Shown here piece by piece: positions 44,082 to 53,125 of a stretch of 64,000 nt of DNA (position 1 is its first letter; the number at the start of each line of letters is the position of its first letter). Both the position numbers and the translations under genes were made by a program. Below the pieces are notes generated by a model. That model was given only the letters and a program-made list of their open reading frames with translations. It was not told the origin of the DNA and did not search any database. The stretch is from Candidatus Poribacteria bacterium (lineage in GTDB: Bacteria > Poribacteria > WGA-4E > WGA-3G): contig JAJEDN010000011.1 of NCBI GenBank assembly GCA_022821495.1, positions 1 to 64,000 of the forward strand, read 5' to 3'.

Positions 44082-44251
44082 GTATCTTTTATGTTCACCA
44101 CGAAGGACTAGACGCTCGTCAGTTGGTTCTGCTTTGATGAGGAAGCCCCAAAGCACTGCAGCGTGATTACCGTGCAGGCAGCTGATAAGTATGACGCACT
44201 CGCTTTTGGACAGGACGCGCCAGGTAAATGGTCCACCGTCAGCGATGATAA

Positions 44252-44719
44252 CACCCGCACGCAAACAGCCGAACAACTCGCGCAAAATCCGGCACAAGAA
44301 ATTGTACTCGGACAGTTCATGGCGATACGCTCGAATTGAATGTCACCATCAAACCTACCGAAGCGACGGACTACGGCGTAAAAGTGTTCTGTGACAAAGA
44401 CAACCAGAACGGAATGAAAATCTTCTACTCAGCCGACGAGAAAACGATTTCGATCGGTGATGGCAATGCAGCGGAAAAACGCTATGGGAGTTCACAACCT
44501 TATGGCGTTGCACCGTTTGAGTTGAACGCTGGAGAGGATTTGAATTTACGGATATGCATCGACAGGGCACTTGTGGAAGTCTTCATCAATCATCGTCAGG
44601 CAGTCGTCCAGAGTCAACTGCACAAGCCGGAAGATGTTGGTATCTGCCTTTACAGTATCGGTGGGGACATCAAAGCAGACGTAACGGGTTGGAAGATGGC
44701 AGCGGCGAATCAATGGTAA
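44252..44719 (+). pseudogene. Decayed glycoside hydrolase family 32 C-terminal fragment
   Basis: The frame open from 44252 contains GDTLELNVTIKPTEATDYG, VKVFCDKDNQNGMKIFY and LNLRICIDRALVEVFINHRQ. These match the C-terminal beta-sandwich of GH32 invertase/levanase enzymes. There is no catalytic five-blade propeller before it, and the upstream part is interrupted by stops. A different frame (about 44166-44336) also reads protein-like (DALAFGQDAPGKWS), consistent with a frameshifted remnant of another domain. I treat it as a broken gene; a small stand-alone protein from TTG 44336 is the less likely alternative. Confidence 0.6.
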
Positions 44720-44802
44720 GTTCGTCAAGTATGCCATCATTTTTCCAATTAGGGATATGCTAATTACCGTACCATTATTTAACCAAAACCTTAGGTGATA
44801 AT

Positions 44803-44907
44803 ATGGAAACTTTGAAAAATATCGGTTTGATTATTCTGACTGTGATATGTATAATTTTGTTGATTAAATATATATCCGACGCGCCTCCGAGTGAAAGAAA
44901 ATGGTGA
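44803..44907 (+). CDS. 34-residue single-pass membrane protein (small ORF)
   Basis: ATG at 44803 follows TTAGGTGATA and encodes 34 codons. A strongly hydrophobic helix (GLIILTVICIILLIKYI, residues 8-24) is flanked by charged ends (METLKN, DAPPSERKW). Small one-helix proteins of this kind often modify larger membrane complexes. There is no homologue that I recognise, and coding potential rests on the SD and the helix alone. Confidence 0.4.
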   Translation: METLKNIGLIILTVICIILLIKYISDAPPSERKW

Positions 44908-44940
44908 CTGAAACCATAAGACAAGTCAAATCCTGACAGA

Positions 44941-45522
44941 TCACTCAATATGCAGATATTGGTTTTCTTTTACTAAAAACACAACTTGATTTGCAAAATT
45001 TTCACGACCCATCAAGTCCGAAATTTTAACGGCTATTTGGTTAGCACGTCTTTCATGATCAATACTGTTGACAAATTCCAAAATATCTTTGCGAATTTCT
45101 TTTGCTGAAATATCAAGTGCTTTGTTAGCACCAAACGCTTGGACCATTTCTAACAATTCGGAATCTGATTTGCCCCCAAGCTCAGTATCACACTCATCCA
45201 TAAAGCGCGCCGCTACCCGCCATGCAAGTGGTGACAAGGCTGCAGCTGTTTTCTCTTTACGGATTCTCTCTTTTCTTTCTCTCCAGAGTCTTTCCGCCAT
45301 CATAATCCCAGACATTACATACCCTCCCGATTCTATTAAAAGTGTTGATAATAGTAGAAAGAGCGGAATCAAAGCACTTATGTTAAGCAGAGTGGATTGT
45401 AATGATTTCTTTTCGTCTATCCATAGCCAGTATGGGGCAATCATTACTGCCGCAATCCATATTGCTATGGGCATCCACTTTCTTATGATTTCTCTCGCGT
45501 TCCCGCTATCTTCTTTGGCCAT
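44941..45522 (-). CDS. Uncharacterised membrane protein with two N-terminal helices
   Basis: 193 aa. Two membrane helices (about 15-34 and 45-66) are followed by a basic helix (RLWRERKERIRKEKT), then a soluble alpha-helical region ending in MGRENFANQVVFLVKENQYL. No catalytic motif or known family is recognised. Local base composition is slightly more A/T-rich than the neighbours. No partners are evident; it faces the small ORF at 44803. Confidence 0.65.
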   Translation of the reverse strand: MAKEDSGNAREIIRKWMPIAIWIAAVMIAPYWLWIDEKKSLQSTLLNISALIPLFLLLSTLLIESGGYVMSGIMMAERLWRERKERIRKEKTAAALSPLAWRVAARFMDECDTELGGKSDSELLEMVQAFGANKALDISAKEIRKDILEFVNSIDHERRANQIAVKISDLMGRENFANQVVFLVKENQYLHIE

Positions 45523-45620
45523 TTGCTTAAGTGTTCACTTCTAACGGTTGTCGCAAAGTAGCATATCATAGCGTCTTCACTCACGTATTACTATACCACA
45601 AAAAGGACTAAAACCTCAAG

Positions 45621-47042
45621 TTAATCCGATCCGTTATTAGTTTCTTGTCTGTAAGCGTCTAACTTGCGGTGTAGGGTTCGCACCCCGATGTCAAGAATCT
45701 TTGCCGCTTCCGTTTTATTGCCACCGGCTTCCGCGAGGGTCTTTTGGATCGCTACCTGTTCAATTTCCGCCATCGTCATACCAACTCTACCGATAACCCC
45801 TTCCTCATCAAGCACTGGCATATATTCGTCCGATTCCTGCGAACCGTCTCGTTGTCCTACCGGTGCTGTGATCGGTAAAACGCCATCTTGCGCCCGATTT
45901 TCAAGGGCTCTGGCTATCGTCGATAACACTTCCAACGCTTTTCTGAGGACAGCCGCTGCGTCATCTGTGTCACTAATTTGCATCCAACTGGTATCCTCAT
46001 CTGGAATTAGAAACGGCATCTCATTATTAGCAGTAGCAGCGGGTTCAAGCAACCGGATCGCTGAAAGGATAAGCCCCAGAATCGTCTTGTAAATGGCAAG
46101 GTTTTCTGTGGCGATTGCATTATTAGAGGTTCCGACAACCTGTAAAGCTCCGCTTGATTCATCAAGCAGATCTGTCTCGCCGGTGATTGCGTCAACAACT
46201 TGTGTCGGCGCGAGCTGCGTGCCAGAGGTTTGCACAGGGACTAAGGAAACTTGCTCAGATTCTGCATCTATCGGGAAATCTTTAAACTGCAGTTCCTCAG
46301 TGGTAGCTGAGATAATCGCCGTTTCTATAGCATTTCTGAGTTCACGAACGTTGCCGTACCAATCGGCATTCTGGAGATAATTGAGTGCCTCTGGCGTGAT
46401 ACCGGTAATGGGTTTACCGTGTTCCGCACTTAATTCGGAGACGAACGCAGAGACGAAGAGTGGGATATCCTCGCGTCGGTCGCGTAGTGGCGGGATCTGG
46501 ATGCGAAAGAGGTTGAGGCGGTAGTAGAGATCCTGCCTAAACTTTTTCTGCCGAACCGATGCCGCAAGATCAACGTTCGTAGCGGCGATAATCCGGACAT
46601 CGACTTTAATATTTCTCTCGCCACCGAGTCGAGTGAATTCCTGTGTCTCTAAGACCCGCAGAAATTTTACCTGCACTTCAGGCGACATTTCCGCGACTTC
46701 ATCAAGGAACAATGTCCCGCCATTCGCCTGTTCAAAAACACCACGCCTTTGACGCGTAGCACCTGTAAAAGCACCCTTTTCATGTCCGAAGAGTTCGCTT
46801 TGAAGAAGGTCTTGGTAAAATGCCCCGCAGTTGACGGCTTTGAAAGGTTTATCTTTACGGGGACTACTTTCGTGGATCGCCTGTGCAATGACATCTTTCC
46901 CGACACCCGTTTCACCCGTAATGAGGACCGTCGCTTTCGTCGGTGCGACCTGTGCGACTTGGCGCAGCACGACCTGCATCGGTTCGGATTCACCGATAAT
47001 ACGCCGTGAATTATCGCTGATAACGGGGGTGGGGAGATCCAT
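45621..47042 (-). CDS. Sigma-54-dependent transcriptional activator without receiver domain
   Basis: 473 aa. The AAA+ domain begins at about residue 20, so no N-terminal sensor is present. Walker A GETGVGKD (43-50), the sigma-54-contacting GAFTGA loop (90-95), Walker B LFLDE (111-115) and arginine-finger segment IPPLRDRREDIPLF are intact. A long linker (about 250-420) leads to a C-terminal Fis-type HTH (AEAGGNKTEAAKILDIGVRTLHRKL). Without a receiver it may be controlled by a partner or by expression level. The linker may hold the sensing function. The sigma-54-like site at 2898 is a possible target, unproven. Confidence 0.9.
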   Translation of the reverse strand: MDLPTPVISDNSRRIIGESEPMQVVLRQVAQVAPTKATVLITGETGVGKDVIAQAIHESSPRKDKPFKAVNCGAFYQDLLQSELFGHEKGAFTGATRQRRGVFEQANGGTLFLDEVAEMSPEVQVKFLRVLETQEFTRLGGERNIKVDVRIIAATNVDLAASVRQKKFRQDLYYRLNLFRIQIPPLRDRREDIPLFVSAFVSELSAEHGKPITGITPEALNYLQNADWYGNVRELRNAIETAIISATTEELQFKDFPIDAESEQVSLVPVQTSGTQLAPTQVVDAITGETDLLDESSGALQVVGTSNNAIATENLAIYKTILGLILSAIRLLEPAATANNEMPFLIPDEDTSWMQISDTDDAAAVLRKALEVLSTIARALENRAQDGVLPITAPVGQRDGSQESDEYMPVLDEEGVIGRVGMTMAEIEQVAIQKTLAEAGGNKTEAAKILDIGVRTLHRKLDAYRQETNNGSD

Positions 47043-47061
47043 CTTTTCCTGTTTCCTCTTC

Positions 47062-47088
47062 GTAGGGGCTGGGTCACCCAGCCCCTAC
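47062..47088. repeat. 27-bp near-perfect palindrome upstream of the sigma-54 activator
   Basis: A 13-bp stem GTAGGGGCTGGGT/ACCCAGCCCCTAC with a 1-base centre, 20 bp upstream of the activator's ATG. It could be a terminator for the upstream gene, a regulator site or a REP-like element; its GC content is well above that of the surroundings. Confidence 0.6.
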
Positions 47089-47201
47089 ATTGCCAGCTGC
47101 TATATAATCCGCGATTCAGACAAATAACGGCATGCTCACACAGCGCGCCTACTACACAGGACAGGCGACTATACTCGTCCTACTATCAAGCTCACGTTTT
47201 G

Positions 47202-47945
47202 CTACTGGCTCTGTGCAATTTCAATTAACTTTTGGGGATCTTGTTTGACCTGCTCAAACACTTGGAAGCCGTCACGACATGCCGCCTCACATAACCGCCT
47301 TAACACAACCCCTTTTAAAGCCCAGTTTGTGGTACGTAGGCTTTTCTGCAAAGCACTTCCCGTTTCAACAACATGAAGGTTCGGTAAGTTTTCATTAACG
47401 ACATGCTTGTGACTTTTCGCAAGCAAGAAAATTAACGTCGTCGCGCGTTCCACTTCAAAAACACGTTGCAGGGATTGAATATCGTCTTGCCGCAATAGCG
47501 AGAAAACAAGGTCGTAACTTTCAATCAAATCTACTGTCCGTTCAGGGACACCACTTCCATCGAATTCCAAAACTTCAAGTTCGTGAAGCGGTGCTGTATC
47601 AAAAGGGATGATAAGGTCTTTCTCGTTAACCGGACGCTTTTCCCCGTCAACCCGACAATAATACCACGGAAAGTACAGGTCGAGAGTCGTCTCACCGTAT
47701 TGATCGTGTTCCCGAATTTGGTTTAACCCTTGCCGCAATTGTGTGTTCAAGGGCCCCGAAAACATCTCACCAGCGGGCATGCTGTAGTCGCGATCTTCAC
47801 TATACCAACCTTCCGCATTGTAACCACATAACTCCTGTATCCGCGCCTCAAGACGCTCAGGTGAGGGGCAATCCTCAGCTTGGAGAGGGTTATCGGGTTT
47901 CTGCTTCTGCCCTGTTGTGTAAGGACTTAAGATCAATATTTTCAT
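47202..47945 (-). CDS. Unrecognised cytoplasmic protein
   Basis: 247 aa, no signal peptide or helices. The opening MKILILSPYTTGQKQK resembles the first strand of small Rossmann-like folds. Asp/Glu-rich loops, TLDLYFPWYYCRVDGEK, LIIPFDTAPLHELEVLEF and YDLVFSLLRQDDIQSL follow. No family is recognised with confidence; a relation to YaaA or DUF6884-type proteins is only a guess. It lies between the SecD/SecF genes and the sigma-54 activator on the same strand. Confidence 0.6.
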   Translation of the reverse strand: MKILILSPYTTGQKQKPDNPLQAEDCPSPERLEARIQELCGYNAEGWYSEDRDYSMPAGEMFSGPLNTQLRQGLNQIREHDQYGETTLDLYFPWYYCRVDGEKRPVNEKDLIIPFDTAPLHELEVLEFDGSGVPERTVDLIESYDLVFSLLRQDDIQSLQRVFEVERATTLIFLLAKSHKHVVNENLPNLHVVETGSALQKSLRTTNWALKGVVLRRLCEAACRDGFQVFEQVKQDPQKLIEIAQSQ

Positions 47946-48024
47946 GTAATTGGATGGAAGGATGGAAGGTCGGAAGGGTGAGTGAACGATCCTTCCAGTC
48001 TTCCAATCTTCCTATTGATAGCCA

Positions 48025-49185
48025 TTAAGCCGTTTGCTGTCCTCGATTCCAGAGATATAAAATCGGACTTGCGATGAAGACCGAGGAGTACGTGCCTATC
48101 AACACACCTACGATAAGTGCTAAGGCGAATGTGTTAATTTCCTCACCCGCACTGGAAAGAACGAAAATAACCACGACAACAAACAGGGTCGTCAGGGACG
48201 TGATGACCGTCCGGCTCAGCGACTGGTTGATGCTTCGGTTAATGACCGTAATGTAGTCGGTACCGCGTAAGGATTGTGAGTTCTCTCGAATCCGGTCAAA
48301 CACCACGATTGTATCGTTGAGCGAATACCCAATAATCGTGAGGAATGCTGCCACAGTCGGTAGGTTAATCTCCTTTGATAAAACAGCAAAGATGCCTAAG
48401 GTAATCAACACATCGTGAACGAGCGCAGCGATCGCACCCACAGCAAAACGCGGCTCAAATCGCCAAGAGATGTAAACCAACAAAATGACAATCGACCAGA
48501 GTACCGACCAGAGCGCAGCCCATTTAAGATCGCGTCCGACACTCGGTCCGACTTCAGAGACATTGACCCCACCAGCGAGTGCTTGCCAGCCGTTGCCACC
48601 TTCAAGGAGAACATCTGTAAGAATTCTACCGACACTCGCTTGAATTTGGACAGTGGCATTCCCACTCAAGTCAATCCCGACGGGGTTCGCGAATGTCAAG
48701 TTAATTGCGCCACCTTCGGTACTGTCTTCCCGCGCGATAATCTCATTGCGTTGTTGCGAAGCCCCATCAATGAGTTGGACGGTTTCCCCGTCTCTCAATA
48801 GATGCGCTTTTTCGGCAGCCTGACTGACTTGAAGACTTGTAGCCGTTGCATCGCCCGGATCCGCCATAATAGGGATATTAATGAGTTGTTGCTGAAATTC
48901 GGGGCGATGTCCCAAAGCGATAGTGGCTTCGTTTTTGCCTTCATCTATTTGGATCTTAGCACGCTCGTAACCGATTTCAGTGAGTTTGGTTTGTAATTCA
49001 GACGCAGTGACAACCCTGTTAAACTTGGCTTGGATTTTAACACCACCGCGAAAATCTATTCCGAAGTTAGGTCCCTGATGGATTCCGAGGAAAACCAAGC
49101 CAATAACGATGAGCACCGCTGAACATATAAATCCGGTGCGATATTTACTGATAAAATCGAAGTTTGTATTCCTAAGTAGTTCCAA
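48025..49185 (-). CDS. secF: Protein translocase subunit SecF
   Basis: 386 aa. Opening FDFISKYRTGFICSAVLIVIGLVFLG, then FGIDFRGGVKIQ (the SecF G-F-D-F-R-G-G block), a periplasmic P1-like insert, and five helices with VGPSVGRDLKWAALWSVLWS and FLTIIGYSLNDTIVVFDRIREN, all diagnostic. With SecD it forms the proton-driven complex that pulls exported proteins across the inner membrane. The periplasmic insert (about 85-190) is longer than in E. coli. Second gene of a secD-secF pair (38-bp gap). Confidence 0.96.
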   Translation of the reverse strand: MELLRNTNFDFISKYRTGFICSAVLIVIGLVFLGIHQGPNFGIDFRGGVKIQAKFNRVVTASELQTKLTEIGYERAKIQIDEGKNEATIALGHRPEFQQQLINIPIMADPGDATATSLQVSQAAEKAHLLRDGETVQLIDGASQQRNEIIAREDSTEGGAINLTFANPVGIDLSGNATVQIQASVGRILTDVLLEGGNGWQALAGGVNVSEVGPSVGRDLKWAALWSVLWSIVILLVYISWRFEPRFAVGAIAALVHDVLITLGIFAVLSKEINLPTVAAFLTIIGYSLNDTIVVFDRIRENSQSLRGTDYITVINRSINQSLSRTVITSLTTLFVVVVIFVLSSAGEEINTFALALIVGVLIGTYSSVFIASPILYLWNRGQQTA

Positions 49186-49223
49186 TTTTCTTGCCTCGCA
49201 GTGAGAGTTACGGTTTCCTGTTG

Positions 49224-51170
49224 TTAAATACTGAGCTTTTGAACCTCTCGGTTTCCGATCGCTAATCCATAAATCTCGCGTGTAACGACGATTGCTGTGA
49301 ACATACTCGCGAGGATACCGATGCCAAGCGTTACCGCAAATCCTTTAATCGGACCTGTGCCGAAATGATAGAGGACAAGTGCTGTAAAGAATGTCGTAAG
49401 GTTGGCATCCAAAATCGTTATAAACGCGCGCTGATAGCCACTGGAGATCGCCGCCCAAGCGACTTTACCGGTTCGTAACTCTTCCCGAATCCGTTCAAAG
49501 ATAAGAACATTCGCATCAACAGCCATCCCGATTGTGAGAACGAGTCCAGCGATCCCCGGAAGCGTCAATGCCGCTCCGAAGCCTGCTAAAGCACCGAGAA
49601 TAATCAGCATATTAAAAACGAGCGCGACAATGGCAATCATACCGGAGAGACGGTAGTAAATTATCATGAAAACCAAGACGACACCTAACCCAATAAGTGC
49701 AGCAAGAATGCCATTATCAATAGATTCTTGTCCGAGGGTGGGACCGACGGTCCGTTCTTCGGCGATCTGGACACCCACCGGAAACGCACCGGCTTTGAGT
49801 ATATTGGAAAGGTAACTCGCTTCCTCATAGGTGAAGTTCCCTTGAATAATAGCGTTTCCGATGATTTGGTCTTGGATGACGGGTGCAGATTGCACGTTCC
49901 CATCAAGCAGAATCGCCAAATGTTCACCGACATGATCGCCTGTAACCTGCGCGAATTTACGCCTGCCTGCACCATCAAAACTTAGAGAGACAACAATGTC
50001 GAAAGTCGTCCTGCCTGTAGTCGGAAAGGCATCGGTAATCCGATCACCCGTTAAGAGTACCGGACTTTCCAAGACATACCAACTCCCGGTCTCGTGATCC
50101 TTGCGGATTTCACTATCTTCGGGAATATTATCTGGTGGCGGTGTATTGGCAGTGCCGCTCCAGAAATTGCCACCAGCCGGCGATTTCTTGACGAGTTTAA
50201 ATTCGAGCCTGCCCATCTCCCGAACGATCTGTAAGGGTTTTGAAGAGTCTTCGGCACCCGGAAGCTCGACGATAATTCTGGGATGATTTGCCTCGCGTCG
50301 GATAGAAGGTTCTGAAACGCCAAACGCATCCACGCGATTTCGTAAAACAATCAGGACTTGCTCAATCGCCTGTTCACTATATTTCTCGATGCCGTCTTGG
50401 CTGAGTCTCAACTGATATACGGATTGTGTCTCTGTTTCTGTATTGACCTGTACATCTTCAAAAAATTCGATTTCGTTGAGAAGTCGCTCCGCTTTTTCGA
50501 GATACTCCGCCCTTTGATTCGCGTCGGATCGGAATCGCGATGGAATCCCAACAAATACATCGAGTGCGTCTTGTCCTGCTACCTGTTTAACCTCACGGCA
50601 TAAAACTTCGTCCGCACGAAGTTGCTCAGGGATAGAGAGCGCGTGTTGGCGGAAAAGTTCCGCCTTGGAAGCTTCTAAATCCACTTCAAGTACAAGGTGG
50701 ACACCACCTTTGAGATCCAATCCCAACTTTAATCGATTATCGGGTATAAGTCGTCTGAGAACGACAGGGAGGCTTCCGTATAAGTGCAAATTGTCGAGGG
50801 TTGCGCGTGGATTTTCACGCGCTGTCTCTGAGATGAGCCGAACATAAAATTCGCGTGTTTCAGTGGTCCCAAATTCATAATCAACGGTTTCCGCAAACCC
50901 GAGTTTTCCTAAATGGACTTTGAAGACATCTTTTAATTCACTGGTCGCATCTTGGAAACTGATTCCTTCCGGGTATTCCACCTCTGCGAGGTTCACCTTT
51001 AAATCGTTGTCTTCGGTGACTTCAAAAGACGGAAGTTTTTCCTGCATCCAAAGCGGTAGATTCCCATATAACGGATTGTAAAAACTATCCGGGGTCGGGA
51101 TGAGGTATATCACTGAAAACAGAAAAACCCCGACGATTAAAACTATTTTCCAGATACTGAATCTGTACAT
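49224..51170 (-). CDS. secD: Protein translocase subunit SecD
   Basis: 648 aa. Helix 1 (MYRFSIWKIVLIVGVFLFSV), then LGLDLKGGVHLVLEVD, the P1 domain with RVDAFGVSEPSIRREA and RIIVELPG, and the six-helix RND-like domain with TVGPTLGQESIDNGILAALIG and GMAVDANVLIFERIREELR. The Asp in VDANVL is the proton-path residue. Usual SecD length. First gene of the pair; the tRNA-Arg gene lies upstream on the same strand. Confidence 0.97.
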   Translation of the reverse strand: MYRFSIWKIVLIVGVFLFSVIYLIPTPDSFYNPLYGNLPLWMQEKLPSFEVTEDNDLKVNLAEVEYPEGISFQDATSELKDVFKVHLGKLGFAETVDYEFGTTETREFYVRLISETARENPRATLDNLHLYGSLPVVLRRLIPDNRLKLGLDLKGGVHLVLEVDLEASKAELFRQHALSIPEQLRADEVLCREVKQVAGQDALDVFVGIPSRFRSDANQRAEYLEKAERLLNEIEFFEDVQVNTETETQSVYQLRLSQDGIEKYSEQAIEQVLIVLRNRVDAFGVSEPSIRREANHPRIIVELPGAEDSSKPLQIVREMGRLEFKLVKKSPAGGNFWSGTANTPPPDNIPEDSEIRKDHETGSWYVLESPVLLTGDRITDAFPTTGRTTFDIVVSLSFDGAGRRKFAQVTGDHVGEHLAILLDGNVQSAPVIQDQIIGNAIIQGNFTYEEASYLSNILKAGAFPVGVQIAEERTVGPTLGQESIDNGILAALIGLGVVLVFMIIYYRLSGMIAIVALVFNMLIILGALAGFGAALTLPGIAGLVLTIGMAVDANVLIFERIREELRTGKVAWAAISSGYQRAFITILDANLTTFFTALVLYHFGTGPIKGFAVTLGIGILASMFTAIVVTREIYGLAIGNREVQKLSI

Positions 51171-51346
51171 TAATCACGTACTCCTACACATTAGAATGGT
51201 TACCAAATTACCGGTTGTCAGAAGAACAGCCATCGATTTCCATCAGCCGTTAGGAGTCAGTAAAGAAGGCTTTAGGTTCACCAACGCCTTTTACTACTTG
51301 CCGACAGCCAATAGTTTCGGATAGCCATCCTTAACAACCATTTTAA

Positions 51347-51419
51347 CGCGCCTGAGAGGAATCGAACCCCCAACACGTGGTTTAGGAAACCACTGCTCTA
51401 TCCATTGAGCTACAGGCGC
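51347..51419 (-). tRNA. tRNA-Arg (anticodon CCT)
   Basis: On the minus strand the 73-nt sequence folds as a cloverleaf. The acceptor GCGCCTG pairs with CAGGCGC; the D-arm is AGCTC...GAGC; the anticodon stem GTGGT/ACCAC surrounds TTCCTAA, giving anticodon CCT; the T-loop is TTCGATT. CCA is not encoded. The T-stem contains G-T wobbles. It lies between apt and secD. Confidence 0.93.
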
Positions 51420-51431
51420 ATATAGTATAGC

Positions 51432-51947
51432 CTAGTATTTAATGAGTGAAAAAATATCGTAGTTCGGAATCCTCTCCCTACCGTTGAGTTCGAGTAACTC
51501 AATCAAAACAGCGATGCCAACGATCTGTCCTTCCAGTTTTTCAATAAGCTCAACTGATGCAGAAAGCGTCCCACCAGTTGCTAAAACATCATCACATATT
51601 AGCACTCTGCTGTGTTTTGGGAACGCATCTTGATGAATTGCGACGACATCATAACCGTATTCAAGATCGTACGTGGCTTCGTGTGTATGATACGGTAATT
51701 TACCGCGTTTTCGGATCGGGACAAAGCCAACGCCAAGTCGATAAGCAAGCGCAGCACCGAAAATGAAGCCGCGCGCTTCAGTTCCCGTAACAACATCAAT
51801 CGCTTCAAGTTTATAACGGAGTGCGAATTCATCAATTACCCTATGAAAGGCAGTCGGGTTTCCTAAAAGGGGTGTAATGTCTTTAAATGAAACCCCCGAT
51901 TTCGGATAATCAGGTACATCTCGAATAAACCGCGAAAAATCTTGCAT
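51432..51947 (-). CDS. apt: Adenine phosphoribosyltransferase
   Basis: 171 aa, standard length. The PRPP-binding loop is VLICDDVLATGGTLSA, the family opening is IRDVPDYPKSGVSFKDITPLL, and EARGFIFGAALAYRLGVGFVPIRKRGKLP is the flexible-loop block. It salvages adenine to AMP. It begins 7 bp after the upstream zinc dehydrogenase stop, suggesting co-transcription; the tRNA-Arg gene follows. Confidence 0.96.
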   Translation of the reverse strand: MQDFSRFIRDVPDYPKSGVSFKDITPLLGNPTAFHRVIDEFALRYKLEAIDVVTGTEARGFIFGAALAYRLGVGFVPIRKRGKLPYHTHEATYDLEYGYDVVAIHQDAFPKHSRVLICDDVLATGGTLSASVELIEKLEGQIVGIAVLIELLELNGRERIPNYDIFSLIKY

Positions 51948-51954
51948 TACGCTC

Positions 51955-53004
51955 CTACTCCTCCTGATGTGGATGTATCATAATCTTCATTCCCTTCCGA
52001 GATTCCATCGCTTCAAACGCTTTGTTAATTTCAATAAGTGGAAAATGATGTGTAATGAGCGGTTTCACACGGACTAAACCTTTTTCAAGCAGACGCACCG
52101 CTAATTCATGGTGCCGCGGCACACAACCGTGTGAACCTGTCACAAAGCACTCCTTATAGTGAATAACATTTGAAAGAACACTCATAGGGCGCATAGTCTT
52201 CGGTAAGCCGCCGAATAGATTGACATAGCCCCGGTGTGCTACCATTTCAACAGCCTGTTCGTGCGCTTCAACAGATCCGCACGTTGTAACAATAATATCG
52301 GGTCCCTCGCCATCTGTTTCTTCCTTACACCTCTCAATTACGTCTTCCTCTTCAGAAGCGATATAAGCATCCGCTTCATAGAACTTTGCGATCTCCATCC
52401 GGAGTTTGCTCCGTTGTACACCGATGACTTTCGTGGCACCCATAACCCGGGCGAGATCAATCATCATACACCCAATGGGACCGAGTCCAATGATAACAAC
52501 GCTCTTACCGAGCGACATATTGACGAGTTCAAGCCCATTAATAGCACACGCAAGGGGTTCGGCGAGGGCAGCTTCATCAAAACTGAGTGACGCGTCGAAT
52601 GGGGTAACGGGTCCCTCCTCCAAAACGAGGCGCGGAAGTTTCATGTATTGAGCGAAAGCGCCCGGAATTTGGTAACCGATAGCGTAGTTGATGCCACAGT
52701 TGTTTCCGAGACCATCTCGACACCAACGGCACTCCCCACAAGGGACATCGGCACCGATTGACACTCGATCACCTTCTTTAACGCGCGTTACGTTTTTGCC
52801 AGTCTTAACGATGACACCAGAATTTTCATGACCAATAATAGTGGGGGGTTTAACTCTTGGGTTACCGTGATGGAGGATACGAACATCAGAACCACATATA
52901 CTGACAGCTTCAACGCGCATTAAAGCGGCATCATCATCGATTTCGGGTTCGGGTACTTCTTGCACACTCAAATTGTCCAGACTTTCAAGTATAGCCGCTT
53001 TCAT
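51955..53004 (-). CDS. Zinc-dependent medium-chain dehydrogenase (polyol/threonine dehydrogenase-like)
   Basis: 349 aa. Catalytic zinc residues in SICGSDVR and IGHENSG; structural zinc Cys in PCGECRWCRDGLGNNCG; Rossmann motif VVIIGLGPIGCM. The class includes threonine, sorbitol and galactitol-phosphate dehydrogenases; the substrate cannot be set. It shares order with the 53123 gene, a second member, and with rpe and a Gfo/Idh/MocA gene, which together suggest sugar or polyol oxidation. The upstream spacer contains a repeat element. Confidence 0.88.
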   Translation of the reverse strand: MKAAILESLDNLSVQEVPEPEIDDDAALMRVEAVSICGSDVRILHHGNPRVKPPTIIGHENSGVIVKTGKNVTRVKEGDRVSIGADVPCGECRWCRDGLGNNCGINYAIGYQIPGAFAQYMKLPRLVLEEGPVTPFDASLSFDEAALAEPLACAINGLELVNMSLGKSVVIIGLGPIGCMMIDLARVMGATKVIGVQRSKLRMEIAKFYEADAYIASEEEDVIERCKEETDGEGPDIIVTTCGSVEAHEQAVEMVAHRGYVNLFGGLPKTMRPMSVLSNVIHYKECFVTGSHGCVPRHHELAVRLLEKGLVRVKPLITHHFPLIEINKAFEAMESRKGMKIMIHPHQEE

Positions 53005-53012
53005 ATTTTTTA

Positions 53013-53125
53013 TAGTTATCAGTCGTCAGTTACCAGTCGTCAGTTTAAAGATGTTTGTGGCAGGTAAACTGGATGCAACCGCCACAGAAGTTAACTGAAA
53101 ACTGATAACCGATAACTGACTACTA
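53013..53125. mobile_element. Imperfect inverted-repeat (MITE-like) element between two dehydrogenase genes
   Basis: It begins TAGTTATCAGTCGTCAGTTA and ends with ATAACCGATAACTGACTACTA; the ends are imperfect inverted repeats built of TCAGTTA units. The core TTTAAAGATGTTTGTGGCA resembles the 20084 copy. The last three bases (53123-53125) are the TAG stop of the 53123 gene on the minus strand, the same arrangement as at 11458-11567. Confidence 0.65.

Noticed and set aside
45068..45544. 158-codon plus-strand frame opposite the two-helix membrane protein
   Set aside because: Neither has a known family, but the minus frame has a normal charge and helix layout while the plus frame is Ser/Ile-rich without an SD.
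51171..51346. Possible degenerate repeat or attachment site beside tRNA-Arg
   Set aside because: Fragments such as GGTTGTCAG occur, but there is no integrase and no direct repeat of the tRNA 3' end in view.
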